This document shows, piece by piece, positions 18,426 to 27,164 of a stretch of DNA of 64,000 nt (position 1 is its first letter; each line of letters starts with the position of its first letter). Made by a program: the position numbers and the translations under genes. Origin of the DNA: Pacificispira sp033344895 (GTDB taxonomy: Bacteria; Pseudomonadota; Alphaproteobacteria; UBA8366; Aestuariispiraceae); contig OZ245920.1 in NCBI GenBank assembly GCA_965229685.1, positions 2,604,001 through 2,668,000 of the forward strand, in the 5' to 3' direction. The notes beneath the pieces were generated by a model, which had not been told where the DNA came from, did no database searches, and saw only the letters and a program-made list of their open reading frames with translations.

Positions 18426-19178
18426 CTAGCCGTTCGCGATCTTTTCCATCACCTCGTCGGAGATGTCATAGTTCGCGTAGACGTTCTGAACGTCGTCATT
18501 GTCGTCCAGATTGTCGAGCAGACGTAGCAGCGATTCCGCCGCATCGCCATCGACAGGTGTCAGATTCTGCGGTTTCCACACTAGCTTCGATTCGTCCGGT
18601 TCGCCGAACCGTTCTTCCAGCGCCTGGGAAACCTCGTTCAGATCTTCCGCCGCACAGATGATTTCATGGGATTCCTCGCTGCTGCTGACGTCTTCGGCAC
18701 CGGCCTCCAGTGCCGCTTCGAAGACGGTCTCGGCGTCTCCCGCATCGCCTTTCAGGACGATCTGGCCGACACGGTCGAACATGAAGGAGACGGAACCCGT
18801 CTCGCCCATATTGCCGCCACCCTTGTTGAAGATGGATCGGATATCCGCCGCGGAGCGGTTCCGGTTATCGGTCAGGACATCGACGATGATCGCAACGCCC
18901 GCCGGGCCGTAACCCTCATAGCGGATTTCTTCGTAATCCGTACCTTCGCCACCACCGGCGCCCTTCTGGATCGCGCGTTCGATGTTGTCCTTCGGCATCG
19001 ACTGGGCGCGGGCGGTCTGGATCGCCAGACGCAGGCGCGCATTCGAATCCGGATCGCCGCCGCCCATCTTGGCCGCGACCATGATTTCCTTGCCCAGTTT
19101 CGCAAAGAGCTGCGCGCGCTTCTTATCCTGCGCGCCCTTGCGGTGCATGATGTTCTTGAATTTCGAGTGGCCGGCCAT
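18426..19178 (-). CDS. yebC: YebC/PmpR family protein (TACO1 type)
   Basis: 250 residues from the ATG at 19176-19178 (MAGHSKFKNIMHRK, the family start); the open frame runs 65 codons further upstream without similarity. Contains KGAQDKKRAQLFAKLGKEI and GYGPAGVAIIVDVLTDNRNR. Members have been described as transcription regulators and, more recently, as factors that help ribosomes through proline stretches. The latter is notable because tolA downstream encodes about 17 prolines in a row. First gene of the ruv-tol block. Confidence 0.95.
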   Translation of the reverse strand: MAGHSKFKNIMHRKGAQDKKRAQLFAKLGKEIMVAAKMGGGDPDSNARLRLAIQTARAQSMPKDNIERAIQKGAGGGEGTDYEEIRYEGYGPAGVAIIVDVLTDNRNRSAADIRSIFNKGGGNMGETGSVSFMFDRVGQIVLKGDAGDAETVFEAALEAGAEDVSSSEESHEIICAAEDLNEVSQALEERFGEPDESKLVWKPQNLTPVDGDAAESLLRLLDNLDDNDDVQNVYANYDISDEVMEKIANG

Positions 19179-19517
19179 GCTCTCACCATACGGAAACCCG
19201 ATCCCGCGCATGTGCCGCGGACCGGAGGGTTGATTTCTCGTGCCGAAACGATCCGGGGCCGTGCGGCGCCCCGGCGGCCGGGTCAGGCTTCTCCACTCCT
19301 CGCAAGGGGAACCGATCCGGCAATTGGCGAAGCAGTGATTATGCCTTTGCCGGGATATTTGCAACTTTCGCATCGAGGAATTGAAGTTGCATGGTTTGTC
19401 CCAAGCTTTGACAATGCCGCCTCAACCTATGGGAAAGAAAGCCTCCGGTTCACCCAGCCTTTGCAGCCTGCAATGCGAAGTACGCCGGGTTTAGAGGCCA
19501 TCAGAAATAGGCAGCTA
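19179..19517. other. 339-base divergent intergenic region, yebC / receiver gene
   Basis: Holds the promoters of both divergent genes, though I cannot assign hexamers with confidence. One inverted repeat is visible: TGCAACTT at 19360-19367 and AAGTTGCA at 19384-19391, separated by 16 bases, a possible operator. No small gene is supported. Confidence 0.4.
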
Positions 19518-20000
19518 ATGACTCTGACTTTCGAGCGCCTCAATGTCATGATTGTCGACGACAATCCGCATATGAGGTTTCTCATTCGTGGAATTCTGCA
19601 GGGGTTCGGGGTCAAGAACACCCTGGAATGCATGGACGGTTCCGACGCCATAGCGGAACTGCAGCACTGGCAGGCCGACGTTGTTTTCGTCGACTGGATG
19701 ATGGAACCGATGGACGGCCTGGATTTCACGCGTCAGGTCAGAAGCCAGGAAGACAGCCCCAATCGCTTCGTGCCAATCGTCATGCTGACCGGGCATACCG
19801 AGCGCCACCGGATTGTCGAGGCCAGGGATGCCGGCGTGACCGAATTTCTGGCCAAACCCGTCACGGCGAATGGTCTCTACTCACGACTGCGCAGCATCGT
19901 CGAGAACCCCCGGAAATTCGTCTCGACCGGAACATTCACCGGACCGGACCGGCGGCGCCAGGTTCAAGGCCTGGAAGGGGAAGATCGCCGCAAGAAATGA
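19518..20000 (+). CDS. CheY-like single-domain response regulator with GPDRRR tail
   Basis: 160 residues from the ATG at 19518. A receiver domain covers about 8-130: acidic pair Asp14-Asp15 in MIVDDN, phospho-acceptor Asp59 in VFVDWMM, Thr91 in MLTGHT and Lys113 in FLAKPV. No DNA-binding output domain follows, only a basic tail with FTGPDRRRQ and DRRKK, a short motif I know from other alphaproteobacterial receivers. Immediately followed by two Hpt-like genes on the same strand. Likely a phosphorelay or phosphate-sink component; no histidine kinase is encoded in the window. Confidence 0.9.
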   Translation: MTLTFERLNVMIVDDNPHMRFLIRGILQGFGVKNTLECMDGSDAIAELQHWQADVVFVDWMMEPMDGLDFTRQVRSQEDSPNRFVPIVMLTGHTERHRIVEARDAGVTEFLAKPVTANGLYSRLRSIVENPRKFVSTGTFTGPDRRRQVQGLEGEDRRKK

Positions 20001-20122
20001 CTTCCATGCCTTCGCCGGTTCGTTTGGGGCGTCTCCGCGGTGTCGGTACAACCCCGGCGACAAGGCCGCCCGTTCCATGTTAAGGTCCTGTATGGATTGA
20101 CAACCCAACCCCATGGGCCGTG

Positions 20123-20635
20123 ATGCAAGACAATGATGGAAATGCCGGTGACAACGCCGGCGTGCAGTTCTTTACCCCTCCGAATACCGTTCGTGAAAAA
20201 GTGACCGGCAGCGGCGGGCCGACCAAGGAAATGCTGGCGAAGGCGGATGCCGCGATCAGCAAGATGACCGAGGATTACCCGAACTGGGCGATCCAGGATG
20301 TCGACAGGTTGAGGGAACTGGTTGATTCCGAAGCAAATGACGGAAAGCGCGACGAGACGCGCCTGCAGGAAGCCTACAAGCTTTCCCATGACATGCGCGG
20401 CCAGGGCGGCAGTTTCGGCTATCCGATGATCACCGGGGTCGCCGGTTCGTTCTGCAGCTTCGTGAACTCGCTGGACACCCTCGACGACAAGGCTGTGGCC
20501 ATATTGCAGGCCCATGTGAAAGCCATGCGGGCAGTGCTGCTGAACAAGATTTCCGGCGATGGCGGTCCGATCGGTGCGAAGATTCTCGACGGGCTGCAAA
20601 AGGCCGTCTCCAAATACGATAGAAAAGACGACTAA
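20123..20635 (+). CDS. Hpt-like phosphotransfer protein, first of a tandem pair
   Basis: 170 residues from the ATG at 20123 (a GTG directly before it is also possible); no clear ribosome site. The core helix carries AYKLSHDMRGQGGSFGYP with His89, matching the Hpt pattern in which a histidine is followed by x-x-(K/R)-G and a turn. A preceding segment GGPTKEMLAKADAAI and a following VAGSFCSFVNSL are shared with the next gene. No signal peptide, soluble and helical. Probably passes phosphate to or from the receiver encoded just upstream; the arginine in place of the usual lysine is unusual. Confidence 0.72.
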   Translation: MQDNDGNAGDNAGVQFFTPPNTVREKVTGSGGPTKEMLAKADAAISKMTEDYPNWAIQDVDRLRELVDSEANDGKRDETRLQEAYKLSHDMRGQGGSFGYPMITGVAGSFCSFVNSLDTLDDKAVAILQAHVKAMRAVLLNKISGDGGPIGAKILDGLQKAVSKYDRKDD

Positions 20636-20853
20636 AACACGCCTACCACGACATGCGCCGGTTAATGGTCGGCCCTTCGTTATTTCTGAACCGGATTAAC
20701 ACTAAATCAATCTTCTTGCGGCAAGTTGGCAACCCTATCGTTGCGGGCGGGTTGGATTTATCATGACTGTGTCGGGTACGCCCTTGTGCCTCCGTGATCG
20801 CCGCAACGGTCATCTATCGGCCGCATTGCGCGATGCGAACGTCGGTTACCGAA

Positions 20854-21369
20854 ATGAAAAATGACCACACGGCGAATAGTGAAATGAATTCCATGCAAAA
20901 CTCTGTCCTGAGAGACCTCCGCCCGATGGGTGTGACGGGTCGCGGCGGCCCTACGCCCGAAATGCTGGCCAAGGCAAACGCGGCCATCGACGAGATGACA
21001 AGGGAATTCCCGGACTGGGCGATCAAGGATGTCGACACCCTGGATGCCGTACTGGCATGCGATATCGAAGAATTTCGCGACGGCAACCGCTTGAAGGACG
21101 CCTACAAGCTGGCGCATGACATGCGTGGTCAGGGCGGCAGTTTCGGCTATCCGGTGATAACGACCGTCGCTGGATCCTTCTGCAAATTCGTCAACACCCT
21201 GGAAGACCTGGATCAAGCCGCCCTGGACATCTTACGTGCCCATTCGAAGGCACTGCGAACCATCCTTCAGAACAAGTTTGCCGGTGATGGCGGTCCGGTC
21301 GGCGCCAAGATCCAGGACGGGCTGGATCGTGCGATTGCGCGCCATGTTGGCGGCCGGACCGAAGACTGA
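20854..21369 (+). CDS. Hpt-like phosphotransfer protein, second of a tandem pair
   Basis: 171 residues if started at the ATG at 20854, which gives the same N-terminal length as its paralogue; an ATG at 20833 and a GTG at 20794 are also in frame. Shares GGPTPEMLAKANAAIDEMT, FPDWAIKDVD, AYKLAHDMRGQGGSFGYP (His88) and GDGGPVGAKIQDGL with the protein encoded 219 bases upstream, clearly a local duplication. The intergenic gap is AT-richer and may hold its own promoter. Ends convergent with the YmdB-type gene. Confidence 0.72.
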   Translation: MKNDHTANSEMNSMQNSVLRDLRPMGVTGRGGPTPEMLAKANAAIDEMTREFPDWAIKDVDTLDAVLACDIEEFRDGNRLKDAYKLAHDMRGQGGSFGYPVITTVAGSFCKFVNTLEDLDQAALDILRAHSKALRTILQNKFAGDGGPVGAKIQDGLDRAIARHVGGRTED

Positions 21370-21393
21370 CCCGCTGAGCCCCCTGCGAACCGA

Positions 21394-22209
21394 CTAGACA
21401 GGCCAGGCGGGGGCCAACCTTCCCCCAACGCGGATCGGCAAGATCTTTGCGGCGAGGCCGGTCCTGGGGTCTGTTTCCACGACCGTGCCGCACAGCGTCG
21501 CATCGCCTTCGGCAGGCTGCATTCTCGGCTTCGGCAACTGGTTCAGGAATCTTCCCAGGGAAGCTTCTTTCTGCATACCGATGACACTGTCGTAATCGCC
21601 ACACATACCGGCATCGGTCTGATAGCCTGTGCCGTTTTCCAGGATATGCGCATCCCCGGTCGGAACATGGGTGTGCGTCCCGACGACGAGGCTGGCACGG
21701 CCGTCGCAGTAATGGCCGATCCCGTACTTTTCCGACGTCGCTTCGCCATGCATGTCGACAAGAACGAAATCGAACCCGTTCTCGCCCGGCGCGCCCTCGG
21801 GCAGGGCGCTCTCAAGCGTGTCGAACGGATTGTCGAGCAATTCCATGAAGAGGCGGCACATCACGTTGATGACCAGCACTCTTTCCCCGCCTGCGGTCTC
21901 GAACAGTCCGACGCCACGCCCCGGTGTCCCTTTCGGGAAATTTGCCGGTCGCAGGAGCCGCGGTTCGTCATCGATGTAGGACAGGATTTCCGCACGGTCC
22001 CAGGAATGGTTGCCACCGGTGATCACGTCGATACCGGCATCGAACAGTTCCTCGCAATTCTTCGGGGATATTCCGAAGCCATGGGTCGCGTTCTCTCCGT
22101 TCGCAACGACGAAATCGAGACCCAGTTGCTTTCTCAGTCGCGGCACTTCCTCGATCACGGCGTCCCGACCGGACCGTCCCACAATATCGCCCAGGAACAT
22201 GACTTTCAC
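21394..22209 (-). CDS. YmdB-family metallophosphoesterase (TIGR00282 type)
   Basis: 271 residues from a GTG at 22207-22209 (VKVMFLGDIVG), with AAAGGG upstream. Metal-binding motifs are FLGDIVG, ANGENATHG, TGGNHSWD, VDMHGEATSEK and VGTHTHVPTGD. Related YmdB of Bacillus hydrolyses 2',3'-cyclic nucleotides and affects motility and biofilm choice. It starts 4 bases after the cyclo-ligase stop and should be cotranscribed with it. Physiological substrate here unknown. Confidence 0.92.
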   Translation of the reverse strand: MKVMFLGDIVGRSGRDAVIEEVPRLRKQLGLDFVVANGENATHGFGISPKNCEELFDAGIDVITGGNHSWDRAEILSYIDDEPRLLRPANFPKGTPGRGVGLFETAGGERVLVINVMCRLFMELLDNPFDTLESALPEGAPGENGFDFVLVDMHGEATSEKYGIGHYCDGRASLVVGTHTHVPTGDAHILENGTGYQTDAGMCGDYDSVIGMQKEASLGRFLNQLPKPRMQPAEGDATLCGTVVETDPRTGLAAKILPIRVGGRLAPAWPV

Positions 22210-22213
22210 GGAA

Positions 22214-22825
22214 CTACCCTTTCTGCACCGGTCGGAAGGCGCCGGTTTCGGTAACAATCCAGTCCAAGGGCTGATCATAGACGCCGCGCGGCACCAGTTC
22301 GACCTGCTGACCGGCAAAAGCCATGCCCACCGCCGTCACCGACTTTGTTCTGCGCAATGCTTCCAGGCTGCGGTCATAGAATCCACCGCCATATCCCAGC
22401 CGGTAGCCGGCGCGATCGAATGCCAGCAACGGCACGATCAGGATGTCAGGGTCCACAGCCACGGCACTTTCCGCCGGCGCCCGGGTCCCGAAGGCTTCCT
22501 CAATCAGAGGGTCGCCGGGGGTCCAGAGGCGAAAGACCAGGGGCTGCGCTGGTGCAACGACACAGGGCAGGCAGATGGCGCAGCCGGCCGCCCGCGCGGC
22601 TTCGAGGGCCGGCAGCACGTTGAGTTCGCTTCCGATCGGCAGGAAGCCTGAAACGATACGGCCCTCAGCGGGCTTCAGGGCCTGCATGAAGTGATCGGCG
22701 ACCGCCCGGGCCGCATCGGGGCCAGCGTCCTGCTTTGCCGCGCTGCGCGCCCTGGATGCGGCTTTCCGGGCCGCCACCTTGATCTGCGCAAGGTCGCTGG
22801 AATCGTTCTTCGCGGTCTCGGTCAT
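22214..22825 (-). CDS. 5-formyltetrahydrofolate cyclo-ligase
   Basis: 203 residues. Returns 5-formyl-THF to the active folate pool as 5,10-methenyl-THF using ATP. Basic N-terminal helix (KVAARKAASRARSAAK), substrate-binding FLPIGSELNV, and the signature VPLLAFDRAGYRLGYGGGFYDRSL. In E. coli the orthologue (ygfA/fau) lies downstream of the 6S RNA gene ssrS; the same arrangement appears here with the zapA gene on the other side. Confidence 0.95.
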   Translation of the reverse strand: MTETAKNDSSDLAQIKVAARKAASRARSAAKQDAGPDAARAVADHFMQALKPAEGRIVSGFLPIGSELNVLPALEAARAAGCAICLPCVVAPAQPLVFRLWTPGDPLIEEAFGTRAPAESAVAVDPDILIVPLLAFDRAGYRLGYGGGFYDRSLEALRRTKSVTAVGMAFAGQQVELVPRGVYDQPLDWIVTETGAFRPVQKG

Positions 22826-22858
22826 GGCTCCGCCACTGTCGTCGGCCGACCGCGGGGC

Positions 22859-23019
22859 CCCGGGCGGCAGGTGTCACTGGAACGTTCGGGCGGGCGCGGC
22901 CGCATCCGCCGTGGCCTCTTCTCTTATCCTCTGGAGCCTACAATAGTAGGTGGGCGCCGCGGTATCGGGGCCTGGGCCCCGACAGAGACAGCTCCCAAGA
23001 GGAGAGTATAGCCCCCGGG
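22859..23019 (-). ncRNA. ssrS: Probable 6S RNA (ssrS), ends approximate
   Basis: The gap between zapA and the 5-formyl-THF cyclo-ligase gene is the conserved home of 6S RNA, a regulator that binds the sigma-70 polymerase. The minus strand folds as expected for a long rod: CCCGGG at 23019-23014 can pair with CCCGGG at about 22864-22859, an internal stem CCTCT...AGAGG is possible between about 23003 and 22929, and CGGGGCC-CA-GGCCCCG forms a hairpin near 22965-22981. The TATACT at 23010-23005 could instead be the promoter -10 box, which would shift the 5' end downstream. Called by synteny and fold, not by alignment. Confidence 0.62.
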
Positions 23020-23065
23020 ACAAGTTTGGCTTCACGCACGGCGCAGCACGCGCCCGTGCCCTTAA

Positions 23066-23467
23066 TTAGGCATCTTGCAGCGATGCAGCAATAGAGGAGA
23101 TTCGATCCGTGGCCGCCGCGAGCTGCGCTTCCAGCTCCTCCACGCGACGTTCCGCAGCCGCGGCGCGGGTTTCCGCCTCCGCCGCGCGGGCCTCGGCGGC
23201 CTCCGCACGGCTGTTATCCGCATCGGACGCCGAAGGAGAATTGGACGCAGGTTGCTGCAGTTCAGCGGCAAGATCGCTCATCCGGTCGACGAGAGACAGC
23301 CCGGTGATGACCAGAAGGCGGGTATCGCCGACCTGTCCGATTGCGGAGGCAAGGTCGCTCACCTCCGCATCCAGGGCCGCGGCCAGTTCCTGCAGTCGCG
23401 GCTCCTGACCATCCTCACAGGCAACGGTATAGGGTCGACCGTTGATCGAAATGGAAACCTGTGCCAT
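23066..23467 (-). CDS. zapA: Cell division protein ZapA
   Basis: 133 residues. Binds and bundles FtsZ at midcell. The globular head shows VSISINGRPYTVACEDGQEPRLQELAAALD, typical of the family; the C-terminal half is an Ala/Glu-rich coiled coil (about 85-130). It lies 6 bases after the small coiled-coil gene and ahead of the 6S RNA candidate. Confidence 0.93.
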   Translation of the reverse strand: MAQVSISINGRPYTVACEDGQEPRLQELAAALDAEVSDLASAIGQVGDTRLLVITGLSLVDRMSDLAAELQQPASNSPSASDADNSRAEAAEARAAEAETRAAAAERRVEELEAQLAAATDRISSIAASLQDA

Positions 23468-23473
23468 CGCCCG

Positions 23474-23794
23474 TCACTCCGCCGCCGTACCGGATTCCAG
23501 GACGGACAGCAGATCGTCCACCCGGGAAGTCGCATCGTCTACCTTTCGCAGGGCCTGCCCCCGTCGGGACTCGGCCTCGCCCAGCGCCGATTTCAGCGCG
23601 GCGTTCTCAGCCTTCAGATCGTCGATTTCCGCCTTGAGGGCCGCGATTTCGTCGCTGCGGTCTTCGACGGGCGCTGATTCAACCGGCGCCGACTGCATCG
23701 CCGCATCCCTTTCCGCCCGGATGCGGGTGGCCACGGCCTCCTGCAGGCGCGTCAGGGCAGCCTCCATTTCGGCGGGCAAAGCAGGATCTGTCAT
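23474..23794 (-). CDS. Small coiled-coil protein upstream of zapA (DUF4164 type)
   Basis: 106 residues, no signal peptide. A heptad-rich helix covers about 48-95 (DEIAALKAEIDDLKAENAAL and onwards). Alphaproteobacteria often carry a DUF4164 protein at this place; I assign it on position and composition. Probably acts with ZapA at the division ring, which is inference. The start ATG is at 23792-23794. Confidence 0.75.
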   Translation of the reverse strand: MTDPALPAEMEAALTRLQEAVATRIRAERDAAMQSAPVESAPVEDRSDEIAALKAEIDDLKAENAALKSALGEAESRRGQALRKVDDATSRVDDLLSVLESGTAAE

Positions 23795-23828
23795 CGGCGG
23801 ACGCCTTGTCGAATTTCCACTGCTTCGA

Positions 23829-23943
23829 ACCTAGGCCAAGCCGCCGCGCAGCGTCAACCGATCCGCGCGCACCCATGCGTCCGGACAAATAGGCAGATTT
23901 CCGCGACGAATCGGTTGACCGGATGGGTCGGTCTGGGCATGTT
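23829..23943. promoter_or_regulatory. Divergent promoters sharing an ATCGGTTGAC box (zapA operon / tkt)
   Basis: A perfect 10-bp inverted repeat, GTCAACCGAT at 23853-23862 and ATCGGTTGAC at 23910-23919, places a TTGAC on each strand facing outwards. Plus strand: TTGACC (23915-23920), 17 bases, CATGTT. Minus strand: TTGACG (23857-23852), 17 bases, CTAGGT. The -10 boxes are weak. The box may be a shared -35 region or an operator overlapping both promoters. Confidence 0.45.
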
Positions 23944-23982
23944 GCCGCCGCTTCCGACCCCCTACCAGGACACGCGACAGAT

Positions 23983-25980
23983 ATGCCTGCAGCGCAAACC
24001 GACCAAGCCGCCCTGAAACACATGGCGAATGCCATCCGCGCCCTGTCCATGGACAGTGTCGAGCGCGCGAAATCCGGACATCCCGGCATGCCGATGGGCA
24101 TGGCCGATGTCGCCACCGTTCTGTTCACGAAGTTCCTGAAATATGACGCCGCCGCGCCGAACTGGCCGGATCGCGACCGCTTCGTCCTGTCCGCGGGCCA
24201 CGGATCGATGCTGCAGTACTCGCTGCTGTATCTCACCGGCTACAAGGACATGTCGCTGGACGATCTGAAGAACTTCCGTCAGATCGGTTCCAAGACGGCG
24301 GGCCATCCGGAGTTCGGTCATGCTTCGGGCATTGAGACCACGACCGGCCCGCTGGGTCAGGGTCTGGCGAATGCCGTCGGCATGGCGCTGGCCGAACGCC
24401 TGTTGGCAGCGCGCTTCGGCGACGATCTGGTCGATCACTACACCTATGTCATCGCCGGGGACGGCTGCCTGATGGAAGGGATCAGCCACGAGGCGATCTC
24501 AATGGCCGGTCACCTGAAACTGTCGAAGCTGATCGTCCTGTTCGACGATAACGGTATCTCGATCGACGGCCCGACCTCCCTGTCCGTCTCCGACGATCAG
24601 GCCGCCCGTTTCAAGGCCTCGGGTTGGGATGTACGCAGCGTCGACGGTCACGATCCGGAAGCGATCGAGAAGGCCATCAAGGCCGCCAAGCGTTCGAAGA
24701 AGCCGTCGATGATCGCCTGCAAGACGACGATCGGCTACGGCGCGCCCAAGAAGGCGGGAACCGCGGGCAGCCATGGCGCCCCGCTGGGCGCGGAAGAGAT
24801 CGATGGTGCCCGCAAGGCCCTGGGTTGGGGCGACGCGCCTTACGACATCCCGTCCGACGTACTGGAGGCCTGGCGTACCGCCGGCGCCCAGGGTGCCAAG
24901 GCGCGTGAGGCCTGGGAAGCCCGGCTGGCCGACGCCGACGCCGAGAAGCACGCACAGTTCACGCGCGCAATAGCCGGCAAGCTGCCGGAAGGTTGGGAAG
25001 TGGCGCTGACCAAATACAAGAAGCAGCTTTCCGAAGACGCGCCCAAACTGGCGACCCGCGCTGCCTCTCAGAAGGCGCTGGAAGTCCTGACGGAGGTAGT
25101 TCCGGAGATGATCGGCGGCTCTGCCGATCTTACCGGGTCGAACAACACGAAGACCCCGGCCACCGCACCAATCTCAGCGGAAGATTTCTCCGGCCGGTAC
25201 ATCTATTACGGCGTTCGCGAACACGGCATGGCCGCGGCCATGAACGGTATGGCGCTGCATGGCGGCATCATTCCCTATGGCGGCACCTTCCTTGTCTTCA
25301 CCGACTATTGCCGCCCGTCGATCCGCCTGTCGGCGCTGATGGGTCAGCGCGTCATCTATGTGATGACCCACGATTCCATCGGCCTGGGCGAAGACGGCCC
25401 GACGCACCAGCCTGTAGAACATCTGGCGGCCCTGCGCGCGATTCCGAACCTCAAGGTCTTCCGCCCCTGTGACGCGGTTGAAACCGCGGAATGCTGGGGG
25501 CTGGCGCTCAGTTCGGAAGATGCGCCGTCGGTCCTGGCACTGACCCGTCAGGGTCTGCCGACCATCCGCACAATCCCGCAGGATGAAAACCTATGCGCCC
25601 GCGGCGCCTATGTCATGCTGGAAGCTGCCGCCGGTCCGCGTCAGGTCACCTTGCTGGCGACGGGGTCCGAAGTCGAAATCGCGGCCGAAGCCCGCACCGC
25701 GCTGGAAGCCGACGGGATCGGCACGGCCGTCGTCTCCGTCCCCTGCTTCGAACTGTTCGCCGAACAGGACGCTGCCTATCGTGAAAGCGTGCTGGGCAAA
25801 GGCGGCCTGCGCATCGGAATCGAGGCCGCCATCCAGCAGGGTTGGGAACCTTTGCTGGGGCAGGACGGTCTGTTCATAGGGATGAACAGTTTCGGCGCCT
25901 CCGGCCCGTATCAGGCCCTGTACGAGCATTTTGGAATAACCGCGTCTGCGGTGGTGGATGCAGCCAAGTCGCGGCTGTAA
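23983..25980 (+). CDS. tkt: Transketolase
   Basis: 665 residues from the ATG at 23983. Thiamine-diphosphate enzyme of the pentose phosphate pathway that exchanges two-carbon units between sugar phosphates. Seen: the N-terminal substrate histidine in KSGHPGMPMG, the ThDP motif GDGCLMEGISHEA and DDNGISIDG, and in the central domain YYGVREHGMAAAMNG, FTDYCRPSIRLSALM and HDSIGLGEDGPTHQPVEHL. Full length for the family. gap follows after 39 bases with no terminator, so the two are one transcript. Confidence 0.97.
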   Translation: MPAAQTDQAALKHMANAIRALSMDSVERAKSGHPGMPMGMADVATVLFTKFLKYDAAAPNWPDRDRFVLSAGHGSMLQYSLLYLTGYKDMSLDDLKNFRQIGSKTAGHPEFGHASGIETTTGPLGQGLANAVGMALAERLLAARFGDDLVDHYTYVIAGDGCLMEGISHEAISMAGHLKLSKLIVLFDDNGISIDGPTSLSVSDDQAARFKASGWDVRSVDGHDPEAIEKAIKAAKRSKKPSMIACKTTIGYGAPKKAGTAGSHGAPLGAEEIDGARKALGWGDAPYDIPSDVLEAWRTAGAQGAKAREAWEARLADADAEKHAQFTRAIAGKLPEGWEVALTKYKKQLSEDAPKLATRAASQKALEVLTEVVPEMIGGSADLTGSNNTKTPATAPISAEDFSGRYIYYGVREHGMAAAMNGMALHGGIIPYGGTFLVFTDYCRPSIRLSALMGQRVIYVMTHDSIGLGEDGPTHQPVEHLAALRAIPNLKVFRPCDAVETAECWGLALSSEDAPSVLALTRQGLPTIRTIPQDENLCARGAYVMLEAAAGPRQVTLLATGSEVEIAAEARTALEADGIGTAVVSVPCFELFAEQDAAYRESVLGKGGLRIGIEAAIQQGWEPLLGQDGLFIGMNSFGASGPYQALYEHFGITASAVVDAAKSRL

Positions 25981-26019
25981 CAACTAAGACCAGTAAGACT
26001 GGAAGGAAGGAGTATCGCC

Positions 26020-27030
26020 ATGGCGGTTCGGGTTGCGATTAACGGTTTCGGTCGGATCGGCCGGTTGGTTCTGCGCGCGGCGATGGAAGCCGGCCGCAAG
26101 GACATCGAATTCGTCGCGATCAACGATCTGGGTTCGGTCGAGGCCAACGCCCATCTGCTGAAATACGACACGGTCCACGGCCGTTTCCCGGGCGACGTCA
26201 CGACCGGCGAAGACTGGATGGATCTGGGCGCCGGCAAGATCAAGGTGACGGCCGTTCGCAATCCGGCGGAACTGCCGTGGAAAGAGCTGGGCATCGATAT
26301 CGCGCTGGAATGCACCGGTATCTTCGCCTCCAAGGACAAGGCTTCCGCCCATATCGACGCCGGTGCCAAGCGTGTCCTGGTCTCGGCACCGTGCTCCGGC
26401 GCCGACGCGACCATCGTCTATGGCGTCAACGACGACACGCTGACGGCGGACCATACGGTGGTTTCCAACGCCTCCTGCACGACGAACTGCCTGGCCCCGG
26501 TTGCCGCGGTTCTGAACAAGGCTGTCGGCATTGAGCGCGGCTTCATGTCGACGATCCATGCCTTCACCGGCGACCAGCGCACGGTGGATACCCTGCACAG
26601 CGATCTGCGCCGCGCCCGCGCTGCCAGCATGTCGATGATCCCGACCTCCACCGGCGCCGCGAAGGCCGTCGGGCTGGTGCTGCCGGAACTGGCGGGCAAA
26701 CTGGACGGAACGGCCATCCGCGTTCCGACCGCCAACGTTTCGCTGATCGATCTGAAGTTCGACGCCGCCAAGGCCACCACGGTCGAGGAAGTGAACAACG
26801 CGATCAAGGCCGCGGCCGCCGAAGGCCCGCTGAAGGGAGTTCTGGCGACGAACGAGGAACCGCTGGTTTCCATCGACTTCAACCACAGCCCGGCCAGTTC
26901 CACCTTCGATCTGACCCAGACCCAGGTGATCGACGGCACGCTGGTCCGCGTCCTGAGCTGGTACGACAACGAGTGGGGCTTCTCCAACCGCATGTCCGAC
27001 ACGGCCATTGCGATGGGTAAGCTCGGCTGA
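26020..27030 (+). CDS. gap: Glyceraldehyde-3-phosphate dehydrogenase, type I
   Basis: 336 residues. Oxidises glyceraldehyde-3-phosphate to 1,3-bisphosphoglycerate. NAD-binding INGFGRIGRL at the N-terminus, catalytic cysteine in NASCTTNCLAP, the phosphate-binding segment IPTSTGAAKAVGLVLP, and the conserved C-terminal SWYDNEWGFSNRM. Strong ribosome site (GGAAGGAAGGAG). A clear terminator follows (27057-27086). In relatives pgk usually comes next; here it does not. Confidence 0.98.
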   Translation: MAVRVAINGFGRIGRLVLRAAMEAGRKDIEFVAINDLGSVEANAHLLKYDTVHGRFPGDVTTGEDWMDLGAGKIKVTAVRNPAELPWKELGIDIALECTGIFASKDKASAHIDAGAKRVLVSAPCSGADATIVYGVNDDTLTADHTVVSNASCTTNCLAPVAAVLNKAVGIERGFMSTIHAFTGDQRTVDTLHSDLRRARAASMSMIPTSTGAAKAVGLVLPELAGKLDGTAIRVPTANVSLIDLKFDAAKATTVEEVNNAIKAAAAEGPLKGVLATNEEPLVSIDFNHSPASSTFDLTQTQVIDGTLVRVLSWYDNEWGFSNRMSDTAIAMGKLG

Positions 27031-27056
27031 GCGTGAGCCATCTATAGGTTCGGAAG

Positions 27057-27086
27057 GAGCCCTCGGCACTGGCCGGGGGCTCTTTT
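27057..27086 (+). terminator. Rho-independent terminator of tkt-gap
   Basis: Stem GAGCCC (27057-27062) with GGGCTC (27077-27082), extended by inner CGGC/GGCCG pairing, then TCTTTT. Lies 26 bases after the gap stop. Confidence 0.85.
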
Positions 27087-27164
27087 CATTCCGGGCGCAA
27101 GTTTCGGGTGTCGGGTCGCCTGCTGCCCCGATTAGGCTCACCGCCTGATATCCAAGGATTTGGC

